In this document: positions 40,870 through 50,218 of the stretch, in pieces
How positions within the stretch are numbered: position 1 is the stretch's first letter
Layout of the letters: each line of letters opens with the position of its first letter
Source: Nemertoderma westbladi
Taxonomy: Eukaryota; Xenacoelomorpha; Nemertodermatida; Nemertodermatidae
Length of the DNA stretch: 52,670 nucleotides
Assembly: GCA_032718475.1 (NCBI GenBank)
Contig: JAUCBJ010007915.1
Span: forward strand, 1 to 52,670
Direction: 5' to 3'
The notes under the pieces: model-generated
Database searches by the model: none
The model's input: the letters and a program-made list of their open reading frames with translations, nothing else
What the model was told of the DNA's origin: nothing
Program-made: the position numbers and the translations under genes

Positions 40870-42563
40870 CCGAAGGTAAGACCACACCATGGAACGGACA
40901 GGGGAATAATAACAACACAAATAAATATAACCCTAGTACGCCCAGTAGGCCGAACCCAAACAACAAGAATAGTAGGGACTTTGGTGCAAATGCAACTGCG
41001 ATACGCAATGCACTGCATAAGGAGGGCTACAACCCAAAGAGCAAATGCCAGCTACATACAAATGCACTTCATCAAACCATGAACTGCAGGTACTGGCAAG
41101 CGCTACCCATGGAAGATCAGGTAGAATATGCGGCGAGAAATGAGATCTGCTCGCGATGTGTGATGAGTGGACATAGAGCTAGGCAATGCAAGGAGACGCC
41201 GGTCAAGTTCGGTCAAAGGAAAGGCCAAACGATGGCAACGAGCACGGTAGGGGCGAAAAAGAGAGGAACGGTGCTACTTGGGGTAGTACCAGTGCGAGTA
41301 ATTGGAGAAGGCAATCGATCAGTAACCACACTGATGCTGGTTGATAGTGGAGCTGCCTTCACATTAATCGAGGATTGGGTGGCCGAAGAGATAGGATTGA
41401 GAACGAGGCCGAGTAGAATGGCGGTAACAACCATCTCCAGCAAAGATGAGGTCCTGGAGATGAGAACCGGACGGTGCGCCATCGCAGCAATAGCACCAGG
41501 ATGCGACTATGGGGCGAGCATCGACCCCATCCAAGTGATAGAGTCAATAAACATCAATGCCAGACGGCCAACCAACATCGAGGTCGAACAATATAAATTT
41601 GTGGATGATATCGACTTCTCAATCCCAGAGGTGGACGTTAGGAAGGTATCCATCATAGTAGGAATGGACTGCCCAATGGCCCACGAAAGAATGCAAACGG
41701 TCTTCGGCGAAGACAAGCAGTGTGACCCGGTGGCGATACTGACACCATTCGGGTGGACGCTGAGTGGCCCAATCAAGAGCAAGATACCATTTAGGATGTC
41801 GGAGACATCAGGATGCATGTTCGCGGGAACTATGCAGGAAATGGGTGATGAGAGAGCAGAGGAGCAGCTTAAGAGACTGCTCAGACAGGATTTTGAAGGA
41901 TTAAAGGAGATCGGGGTCGGGACCTCGGTGGAAGACAAACAGGCTCAACAAAGCGTAGAGGAGTCTATGAAATGCGATGAAGGGCGGTATACCATAGGGA
42001 TGGTATGGAAGCTACCAAAGCTACCATTGCCCGATAATAAAGGGATGGTGCTCACGAGGCTTCGTAAGTTGACGCAGACACTAAAACGGAGCCCCGAGAA
42101 GAATGAGTACATCCACAGAACAATTAAGAAGTACGTCGAGAAAGGATGGGCCGTGGAGTTACCGGTCGACGAACCAAACACGGATAGGACATATTACCTA
42201 CCACTTCACGTGGCTTTAGACCCGAAGAAAGGTAAACTGCGGATGGTAGTTGACGCATCGGCAAAGACCAACGGAAAATGCTTAAACGACTATCTACTAG
42301 AAGGTCCGAACATATACAACTCAGGGATAGAGGTCCTACTTAGATTTAGAAATGTGAAACACGCCTTCACGTGTGACATAGAAGGCATGTTCAACCAAGT
42401 CCGTGTAACGGAGGAAGATAGCGACAGTCAACACTTCTTATGGTACAACGGTGACGAAGAACCGTCGATAATACCGACGTACAAGATGATAGTACAGAAC
42501 ATGGGAGCCAAGTCGTCTTCAAGGGGAAGGAGGATAGATACAGCACTAGGGCCGTCGATATGA
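40842..42563 (+). pseudogene. Outer-element Pol: CCHC knuckle, protease and first half of RT
   Basis: 573 codons. A CX2CX4HX4C knuckle CSRCVMSGHRARQC (about residues 103-116), aspartic protease LVDSGAAFTLIED (about 167), GWTLSGPI, then RT with YLPLHVALDPKKGKLRMVVD and catalytic Asp in TCDIEGMFNQV (about 510). It stops after MGAKSS because about a dozen codons expected before the next motif (SPSNACYV-type in the nested element) are missing and the frame changes. RT continues in the next entry. Inactive. Confidence 0.85.
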
Positions 42564-43051
42564 TTCGACGCGGCTTCTACGTAGACGACGGAATGGAGTC
42601 TGGAAATACGGTTAAGGAGATACTGTACACCGGGCGCGAGGTTCGCGACATCCTAAAAGGATCCGGCTTTAACCTGACCAAATTCCAATCCAGTTTGGAG
42701 GAATTTATCAAGGCGATAGTGGACGAGAGACCAGAATCGACCATGGATAATCCCACAACGGCCAAAGGGCAGGACATGGCGAGCAAGAGGACAGAGTCTC
42801 AACAGAAGGCACTGGGAATCGTGTGGAACAGAGAGACAGATGAACTGAAGTACCAGCTGAGCCAGGAGGGCGCAGACATCCACACAAAGAGAGGCTATGT
42901 GTCATACATAGCAAGAATATACGATCCCCTAGGTCTAGCATCCCCACTATTAGTCACGGGGAAACAGATACTCAAGAGAGTATACAAACTGAAGGAAAGC
43001 AAAGCGAAGCGAAGTCAACGCCGCCAGATTCAGCATCAGTTCCCAAACTAG
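42511..43051 (+). pseudogene. Outer-element Pol: second half of RT (YVDD) and connection
   Basis: A frame overlapping the end of the previous one carries RAVDMIRRGFYVDDG (catalytic YVDD), VREVRDILKGSGFNLTKF-type sequence, KALGIVWNRETDE and YDPLGLASP, matching the nested Pol block by block. It ends in a frame change at about 43005-43050. The segment holding the first RNase H catalytic Asp (FGDASDMGIG in the nested element) and about 90-100 codons around it are absent. Confidence 0.8.
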
Positions 43052-44460
43052 AATTGACAGCTGCCAGACTAGGAGTTAGGGCCACAGCCTACCTAGTGGA
43101 TACTATTCCCAACATAGTGGAGACACACTACTGGACGGATTCCATGGTAGTGCTTGGTTGGCTACATAACGAAAGGACGAGATACCCTATATTCGTCACG
43201 AATAGGGTGGACGAAATAAGGGCGACCACAGAATTGGAAAGGTGGCACTACTGCCCAAAGGACGAGAACCCAGCGGTCTTGTTATCGAGGGGCGTGGTAC
43301 GCCACACTTTCTTGAAGAAGGAAGTATTGTGGCAACACGGGCCACAGTTTCTGAGCGACAAGGAGGCCTGGCCGCCGATGAGAAAGGTGGACCCGGGCTC
43401 GGGAGAAGCAGTATCAGAGGGAGAAGAGGGAGATTCAGAGGGAGAAGAGATATACTCCCAGATGGTGAGGGAGATAAGGGACGTGCAACCTAAACTAGAA
43501 GAACTGTGCGATAACCTGATGGATAAACTCCTCAGATACAGCTCTAGTTGGTATAAGACCAGGAAATTAGTGGCGTACTGGAGAGCCTTCGGGAATTTCC
43601 TCGCGGGAGTTGGCAAAGGCAAGAAGATCAGGACAACCATAGATCTGGAAGGAGCGGCTAAAGCAGTCATCAGCTATGAACAACGGAAGAACTACGGCGA
43701 CGAGGTGGAACGCGTCGGTAAGCAACAGCATCTTCGACGGGACAGCGAGTTAATCACGCTGTCACCACAACTTAATGATGATGGGATTCTAGTAATGAAC
43801 TCTAGGGTGGGCTACAACAACAGCATCGTTGTACCGCCGAAGCCCATCATCATCCCAACAGGATCGCCAATAGTCCACCAGATTATCTGGGACTCCCACA
43901 AGTCGATATTGCACGGGGGCACCAACCGAACCCTTACGGAGATACGGAGGACCTTTTGGGTCAAGCAGTTGAGGAAGAAGGTAAAAGCGGTAGTGGGGCA
44001 GTGCCAGACCTGCCGACGAGCGAAGAAGGAGCGAGCCACACAGGAGATGGCACCACTACCGGCGAGTAGGGTAAGACAGCACGACCCGCCATTTACGCAT
44101 TGCGGTGTGGACATGTTCGGGCCGATAAAGATCAAAGTGATGCGGCACACGGAGAAACGCTACGGTATTATCTTCGTATGTAACAACATGCGGGCGGTAG
44201 GGATAGAACTCGCCCAAGATGCAACCGCATCAGCATTCATTAATGCATTAGAAAGGTTCAGAGACCGCAAAGGTGGGACGATCGCAGTAATGTACTCCGA
44301 CAGCGGAACCAACTTTGTGGGAGCAGAGAACGAGATGGCAGAGGCCTTGGACATCTTGGAAGGGGAGGAATTCAGGGCAGCCATGAGACGACGACAAGTA
44401 AAGTGGGAGAGAAGGACGCCGTATGCACCACATACACTGCCAGAGTTGGAAGGTCGCTAA
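43030..44460 (+). pseudogene. Outer-element Pol: rest of RNase H and integrase up to a deletion
   Basis: Begins within VPKLELTAARLG, the RNase H Glu motif, then THYWTDSMVVLGWL and the degraded equivalent of NPADIASRG (NPAVLLSRG). Integrase follows: HGGTNRTLTEIRRTFWV and CQTCRRAKKE (zinc-binding HHCC region), first catalytic Asp in HCGVDMFGP, second in YSDSGTNFVGAENE. After VKWERRTPYAPH the WWGG.WER block with the catalytic Glu and about 110 codons are missing, and the frame ends at 44460. Not functional. Confidence 0.85.
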
Positions 44461-44758
44461 AGCGATAAGCGCAGAGTATTGGAGGAGGTGGATTGAGGAA
44501 TACCTACCCACGCTTCACAAAAGAAGCAAGTGGAGGAAGTCGAATAGGGAGTTAAGAGAGGGAGATCTCGTAATCGTTACGGATGATACTATCATCAACA
44601 ACCAGTGGCGGTTGGCGAGAGTTGTAGGCACTTACTCCGATGAGGACGGAAGAGTCCGATCGGTAGAAGTGCGGATAGGTGGCAAGATAGGTTCGAAAGA
44701 CAGAAAAACCTACAGGAGAGCTGTAGGGAAATGCTGTCTATTAGAAGGGGCACCTTAG
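44423..44758 (+). pseudogene. Outer-element Pol: C-terminal tail (DUF5641-like)
   Basis: The tail of the polyprotein in the next frame: KVAKAISAEYWRRW, YLPTLHKRSKW, GDLVIVTDD, NNQWRLARVVGTYSDEDG and VRSVEVRIGG, ending GKCCLLEGAP. It aligns with the end of the nested integrase (YLPTLQLRTKW, RWQTGRIIETHISDDG). This tail is characteristic of BEL/Pao and helps assign the family. Confidence 0.85.
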
Positions 44759-45763
44759 AGTGGAGTTAGAGTGTAGTTTAGTCGTCCAAGTCTTGGACTG
44801 AGGGGGGTGGGATTGAGGGTGAGACGCCCTTCCCACACATAAAATAAAAAATAAAATAAATAAAAATTAGAGTTAGTTAGTTAGTTAGGAGTTAGAAGGA
44901 GTTAGAAGGTACGTAGTACCTAGAGTCAGGAAACAGTTAGTTAGTTAGGAGGTACGTAGTACCGTTAGTTAGAGAGTTAGTTAGTTAGGAGGTACGTAGT
45001 ACCGTTAGTTAGTAAAGAGAGTTAGTGGAGTTAGTAGAGTCAGAGTAGTAAGAGGGTACGTAGTACCATTAGTTAGTGGAGTTAGAGTAGTAAGAGGGTA
45101 CGTAGTACCGTTAGTTAGTGGAGTTAGAGTAGTAAGAGGGTACGTAGTACCATTAGTTAGTGGAGTTAGAGTAGTTAGAGGGTACGTAGTACCGCTAGTT
45201 AGAGGTATTGGAGTAAGAGTTAGAGGGTACATAGTACCGCTAGTTAGAGAGAGAGAGAGTAAGAGTTAGAGGGTACGTAGTACCGATTAGTAATAGGGGT
45301 AGAAGGGATATGTATAATATGGATATTAGTTAGCAGTCAGTAGCGAGAGGGGGGCATATGAGTACAGTTGGATAGATCGTGTAGGCCACGCGACATATAC
45401 TGCTGTACTGCACAGGCCCATAGAATAGGTCAGAATGTGGATTATGAAATAGAATAATCCATAAACAGTAAATAGTAGAAATAGATCAAAATAAAATAGA
45501 ATAAGAATAGGGCTAAAAATTTAACAAATTATAGTAACAGTAGGAAAGAAATTCTGGAATACAATAAAAGTAACTGACAAAACTGCAAATTAGGGTACAT
45601 TTAATAGCTTCAAAATTAAGTAGTAGGGATTTAGGCTATAAGGCGAAATTAGACAAGGAATAGGCCATTATCGGACCGTACAGACCATCCTAGCTGCATC
45701 ACTCACTTATATTGCGCCTTGGAAAGGCACCACCTTATAGGTGAGCGATCGGGAGAGTTCGAA
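44759..45763 (+). other. Spacer between pol and ORF3 of the outer element
   Basis: No gene. 44759-44900 has GTTAGTTAG low complexity, 44901-45290 is the palindrome-bearing minisatellite listed separately, and 45300-45700 is AT-rich. It matches in position the spacer of the nested element. Confidence 0.5.
44901..45290. repeat. Minisatellite carrying nine GGTACGTAGTACC palindromes
   Basis: The 13-bp palindrome GGTACGTAGTACC starts at 44908, 44951, 44991, 45055, 45097, 45139, 45181, 45226 (one change) and 45272. Spacing is mostly 42 bp, with GGAGTTAGAGTAGTTAGAG-like sequence between. Each palindrome could form a short hairpin or be a protein site. Confidence 0.85.
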
Positions 45764-48328
45764 ATGGCGGGGAAGCTGATCAGGAAGAGAAAGGCGGAGT
45801 CAGGAGGAAAGGAGATACTGGTGGATTTCACCAAGAGGCATCCGGAAGAGAGGACGAGGGGATACTATGACCGTTTAGGAAAGGGTCACTCAGCATGAGC
45901 GCTACAGGACCACTTCAGGGAGATGCATGAACAGCGGCTGGTCGGGACCTACGGGACGCCGTCGCTGGACAACGCGATCTTCGAGCATTTCCACTACGTG
46001 ATGAAAGGGGACAAGGCGAAGTTCGGGATTCCGAAGTACGCGAGAGAGTCACCGAGGAAAGATTGGAGGAGGTTCATAGAGTCCGGCAACAGGGGAGGAT
46101 ACATGATCCTAGACGACGAAGGGACCGTGGAAGACGAGGAGGGTTCAAGGAGAGGATCGGCAGGATCGGCCAGGACCATACTCCTACATTTGGCCGCGCC
46201 AAATGGGGACATTTTCCTATTTGACCTGGGAACGTATGGGAAGAAGGATGGGCCGAAGTTGGACCGGCTGCCGAGGGCGGTGCAGGTCCTAGTAAGGGAG
46301 AAGTCGACGACGAAAGTGGGATCGGCGATTCGCGAGGACGCGGAGAGAATCATCGGTCCGGACGCCACCAACCTCCTGGATATGCAGAAGGTCTTCATGG
46401 CTATGACAGCACCAGACGGGTTAGGAGTAGTCGGGAACACAGGCCAATGCGGAGCGGTGGCAATGGGCCAGCTATTGGGGCTCGTATGCCACAAACCGAT
46501 GGACTGGGGGAAGTTCAGGGAGGAATACGGAGCAGAACTAGCGAACTCGCTAAAGTGGGGAGCGAGACCGGGAAAGCAAGAGGTGTATCAATTCCGAAGA
46601 GGAGCGATAAAGGTATATCAGAAGCGATATATCCTGCAGGAAGATTGGATAATGATAAGTTTGCTTAACTTATTCATGACCGTGGTTATCGAGAGGGAAC
46701 CAGCGGCATTTCTGTTATCGGGATCACCCCTAAGCTACAGAAGAGCCTTTAAGACGGCTTTCGACGGTCTGGTAGACCACCCGGGGCTGAAGGGCGAGTC
46801 GGTGTACTACAACAGCCGACATCTGGTAGACGGGGAGATAGATACGCCGTATCAGAGATGGGAGGAGCTAGAGACGGATAGACGAGAGGCGAAGCGACTG
46901 GAAGAAGTCGCTAGACGGGAAAGGATAGAAGCAGAGGAGAGGGAGGAGGAGGCCAGGACGCAGAGTCACGGCTTCGAGGAACAGGCAGGCTTAGATGAAC
47001 TTCGTTGGGCTTCATCAGGGAGTTCGGGGGAGTCTCTAGGGCGAGAACTGGGATGGACGGTGGGATCGCCGAAACAGTCAACGTCGGGGTTGCAAGCGAT
47101 GCCCATACCAGCGGGCGCCGAAGGCGACCAACCGCTAAGGAAGTTAGGGGAGCTAGAGGGATGGAGAGCTACGGGCGAAAGCCAAGGCGGGAAGGGACAT
47201 AGTGGATCCACCGGGATACCGGGGTTGGAGACACTGCCAGAGGAGGATGAATACGACGACGAGTTCGGAGAGATGCCGCCCATCGGGAGGATAGGCCACT
47301 CGGACACGGATTGGGTTGGCGGGAGGGTGGTGACGGCCAGTGGGGCGAGGACCTTCTGGGATAGACCCAGCAAGCGGGCCTGGGTGCACGAGGAACCGGC
47401 GATGGATTTCGCGGGGAGCACTATCAGGTTGGGCGAGCAACCAGGGACGGCACCTCGGGTAGTATTCGGGGAGACGATGCCCGAGAGGGGCGAGGAGATC
47501 GACGTAGACAGGGACACTAACGTCCAGAAGTTCGCCTACCAGCGACTCCACAGACCGCGGAGATCGCTTGGGACGGAAGACGACGTGGGGCGGGATACAT
47601 TGGTGCTCGGCTGTGACTACTTTGGGAGACAGACCCACCAGGAAAGGAGCTGTTTGTACCGATTCCAGAAAGGGACTAGTTGTCTCTACTGCCGCGAGTC
47701 GAGCCACAGGATGGGGGCGTGTCCACGGTTGCATAACCGATGTTCGAAGTGTAACTTTCGGGGACACTACGAACGCCAGTGCGACCGGATGGACGATGAA
47801 GAGAAGTTCAGAATCTTCGAGGAGTGGGCCGACGTTGGGGCCATGACGCGGCAACGCATGAAGGCCCAGGAGTTCAAGTGGGGTTTCTTCCTTATCAATC
47901 AGGAGGCTCACTTGGAAATCATAAAGCAGAGGTTACCGTTTACCTATCAAGAGGTAGCAACGGCGGCGTCGTATGCCGGGGTGATAAATACACAAAGGTA
48001 TTTGGACAGGTGGATGCCATAGAACCGAGGGGAGTTTAGGGATTTCCTGGCGATGCACGTGCCGCGGGCAATGAAGATGATCTTATGGGACACCACCAGG
48101 GGGAGACAACAGGGCCACACGGAGGGGCCACCCGCGAAGCGATATCGGGAGCTGATAACGCCGGCACCCAAGGAGCCAACGACCGGGAGCAGTAAGGAGG
48201 TGGCGGCGAGAGTCCGAAGACAGAAAGCGGATCCCAGAGGAGCGGTAGTGATCAGGAAACGACCCAGGGAGGAGGACGGCAAAGGGAAAGACTTGAGGTG
48301 GTTCCCAAAGTCAGGGGGGATAAACTGA
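45764..48328 (+). pseudogene. ORF3 of the outer element: exonuclease-like domain plus tandem zinc knuckles
   Basis: A single frame from ATG 45764 (MAGKLIRKRK) to TGA 48328, about 854 codons, broken only by TGA 45896-45898 and TAG 48020-48022. The N-terminal half resembles DEDD-type 3'-5' exonucleases: MILDDEG (motif I, D-x-E at about 46112-46120), ILLHLAAPNGDIFLFDLG, TKVGSAIREDAERI (motif II), LLDMQKVF, MGQLLGLV...DWGKF, and YILQEDWIMISLLNLF (motif III-like; Y-x4-D where Y-x3-D is usual). After a Glu-rich low-complexity linker come two knuckles: CLYCRESSHRMGAC and CSKCNFRGHYERQC (about 47681-47782). A basic C-terminus follows. No signal peptide or membrane segment is seen. The knuckle region and what follows it match ORF3 of the nested element. 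The exonuclease reading is my inference from motif order. Confidence 0.6.
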
Positions 48329-48819
48329 GACTTCGATGTGGTACGCCTGGAAGGCGCCACGTGAGACGTGCGAACTATTAAGTACAAATTTAAGTAATCT
48401 AAATAATCAAATAAGTGCAATTTGTATGTACGTACGTAATAGCCAGTAATCTACGAGAATACATACGTTCGAAGTAAGTACTATAGTCATTCAACCTTTC
48501 TCAATTAGCTACTGGGACTGGGGGGCCAACTGACTATGGCACTATGGACGAGACACCAGACGATTTCACACTTCTTGAGTGCGACGGCACAGGAGGGGGG
48601 TGAGACTCGTCAGAAGGGATGGGGTAGTCAAAGAGGGGTCGAGTGAGGGTGATAGTGCGGAGTACGGAGAGAGTGCGGATGCAATTCAAGTGTGTGGGGG
48701 GGGAGGATAAGAGACTGAGTGAGGGACAGGGAAGTCCGAGAGTTAGAGCGAAAGAGAGGAGAAGTAGAGGAGAGTCAGGGTGAGAACAGAGTGGAGTTGA
48801 AGCGGCGAAAGTGTTGGGG
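48329..48819 (+). other. 3' non-coding region of the outer element
   Basis: No ORF. From about 48580 it is strongly purine-rich (GAGAG, GGGTGAGAG words). It ends in GTGTTGGGG, where the solo LTR is inserted. Confidence 0.5.
48815..48819. repeat. Left target-site duplication of the solo LTR (TGGGG)
   Basis: Identical to 49376-49380. Confidence 0.85.
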
Positions 48820-49375
48820 TGTTAGCTTATTCAATTCCGCTAACACCCCACAAAGTAAGCCGTTAAGCAATATTGGGGGCCACGAGGTTGGGTAATCAAC
48901 CACTCGTGCCACCCCAACAAAGTGGGAAGGAGAAACACACAATAGGGGTCAGGGGCCACACCCCTGACAGAGAGAGAATAGCAGGAGTGAAGGGAAACAC
49001 TCCAAAGGGCGCCACCAACAGGGATATCAGCCAATGGGGGGCAGGCACCGGCTAGGTACTGTAACAACGGCCAAACCGTGCAATATATTATTAGGTATCA
49101 GTAATCAGTTATTCAGTTATCTCATTTGTGTTAGTCGGTTAGCTAGGGTAGAGCGGAGACTTCTAAGACCGTCCTCGCCTACCACCATTACCTGTACATA
49201 CTACACTTCAATTGCAATATATTACACCATTTATACTATATCCATTTAACGTCTACATTATACATATCAGAGAATCAATAACACCAGAACTCTCAAACTC
49301 TTTCCACACAAACGGCGGGGACGCGTACTTTGAACAACCGCGGATAAACCGGGATCCTCCTTGGATCCCGTCACA
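48820..49375 (+). repeat. Solo LTR of an outer-type BEL/Pao element (556 bp)
   Basis: TGTTAGC...CCGTCACA. It aligns along its whole length with the two outer LTRs but differs from both more than they do from each other (for example its ending after GGGACGCGTA). It is flanked on both sides by TGGGG, so it is an independent insertion reduced to one LTR by LTR-LTR recombination. It is not the outer element's own LTR. Confidence 0.88.
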
Positions 49376-49380
49376 TGGGG
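49376..49380. repeat. Right target-site duplication of the solo LTR (TGGGG)
   Basis: Copy of 48815-48819. The TGG here mimics a primer binding site after an LTR but is explained by the duplication. Confidence 0.85.
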
Positions 49381-49587
49381 AAACAAAAGTCGTGTGAGAG
49401 GAGCGCACGATCGGCCCGACATGGGACGCCAGGCGAACCGGGTAGCATTATCATACCCATAGGGAGCGGCCTGAAAAACCGGCTCCGAGAGAAAATAATA
49501 CCACCCCACGCCCGATACTAGATCGGGATCCAGCGGAATTGTAGCGCACTTTAGGTGGATGCTATCTTCTCACCGGGAAGATAGCAT
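49381..49587 (+). other. 3' end of the outer element, with a perfect hairpin before the polypurine tract
   Basis: No ORF. A perfect 10-bp inverted repeat ATGCTATCTT/AAGATAGCAT with a 9-base loop (49559-49587) ends exactly where the polypurine tract begins. Confidence 0.7.
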
Positions 49588-49596
49588 GGGGGGGAG
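49588..49596 (+). other. Polypurine tract of the outer element (GGGGGGGAG)
   Basis: Nine purines directly before the 3' LTR, the expected primer for plus-strand synthesis. Confidence 0.75.
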
Positions 49597-50153
49597 TGTT
49601 AGCGTATTCAATTCCGCTAACACCCCACAAAGTAAGCCGTTAAGCAATATTGGGGGCCACGAGGTTGGGTAATCAACCACTCGTGCCACCCCAACAAAGT
49701 GGGAAGGAGAAACACACAATAGGGGTCAGGGGCCACACCCCTGACCGAGAGAGAGTAGCTGGAGTGAAGGGAAACACTCCAAAGGGCGCCAACAGGGATA
49801 TTAGCCAATGGGGGGCAGGCACCGGCTAGGTACCGCAATAACGGCCAAACCGTGCAATGTATATTATTAGGTATCAGTAATCAGTTATTCAGTTATCTCA
49901 TTGTGTTAGTCGGTTAGCTAGGGTAGAGCGGAGACTTCTATTACCGTCCTCACCTACCATCATTATCTGTACATACCGTAGTACTTCAATTGTTATCTAT
50001 CCATTTTATACTATACCTATCTCAACGTTTATATTATACCTTCATACATATTACCGAACATCAGAACTCTTAACGAACCTTTTCATATACACGGCGGGGA
50101 CGCGTAGGTAGAAAACTCAAACGGATAAATCGGGATCCGTAGATCCCGTCACA
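49597..50153 (+). repeat. 3' LTR of the outer element (557 bp)
   Basis: Pairs with 18921-19477: same length and ends. Differences by eye cluster at a TCAGTAATCAGTTATTCAG stretch, plus scattered single changes. Confidence 0.93.
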
Positions 50154-50158
50154 TGTGG
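50154..50158. repeat. Right target-site duplication of the outer element (TGTGG)
   Basis: Four of five bases match the left TGTAG (18916-18920). Confidence 0.5.
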
Positions 50159-50218
50159 TACTGTAGTACTGTAGTACTGTAGTACTGTGGTACTGTACAG
50201 TACTGTGGTACTGTAGTA
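50159..50218. repeat. TACTGTAG-type microsatellite
   Basis: Short tandem words TACTGTAG and TACTGTGG. The left flank of the outer element (GCACTGTAG) fits the same sequence, so the outer element probably inserted into this microsatellite. Confidence 0.75.

Larger units (their letters stand above)
18921..50153 (+). mobile_element. Outer BEL/Pao LTR retrotransposon, decayed, hosting two nested insertions
   Basis: Two 557-bp LTRs (18921-19477 and 49597-50153) bound a plus-strand element. Order: short leader, gag, pol, AT-rich spacer, ORF3, non-coding 3' region, polypurine tract, LTR. Removing the nested BEL/Pao element (16,006 bp plus 5-bp duplication) and the solo LTR (556 bp plus 5) leaves about 14.7 kb. 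BEL/Pao assignment rests on a DUF1759-like gag core, protease-RT-RNase H-integrase order, an RT with YVDD, and the DUF5641-like tail after integrase. By eye the LTRs differ at roughly 10-12 positions (about 2%). Stops, frame changes and deletions in every gene show it cannot move on its own. Confidence 0.9.

Noticed and set aside
45896-48022. Stop-codon reassignment to explain in-frame stops in the outer element
   Set aside because: TAA, TGA and TAG all occur as interruptions, and intact genes in the window use normal stops; decay is simpler.
48820-50153. A small LTR-220 bp-LTR element (TRIM) formed by the solo LTR and the 3' LTR, with a TGG primer site
   Set aside because: The solo LTR has its own perfect TGGGG duplication, the TGG is part of that, and the 49597 LTR pairs in length and sequence with 18921-19477.
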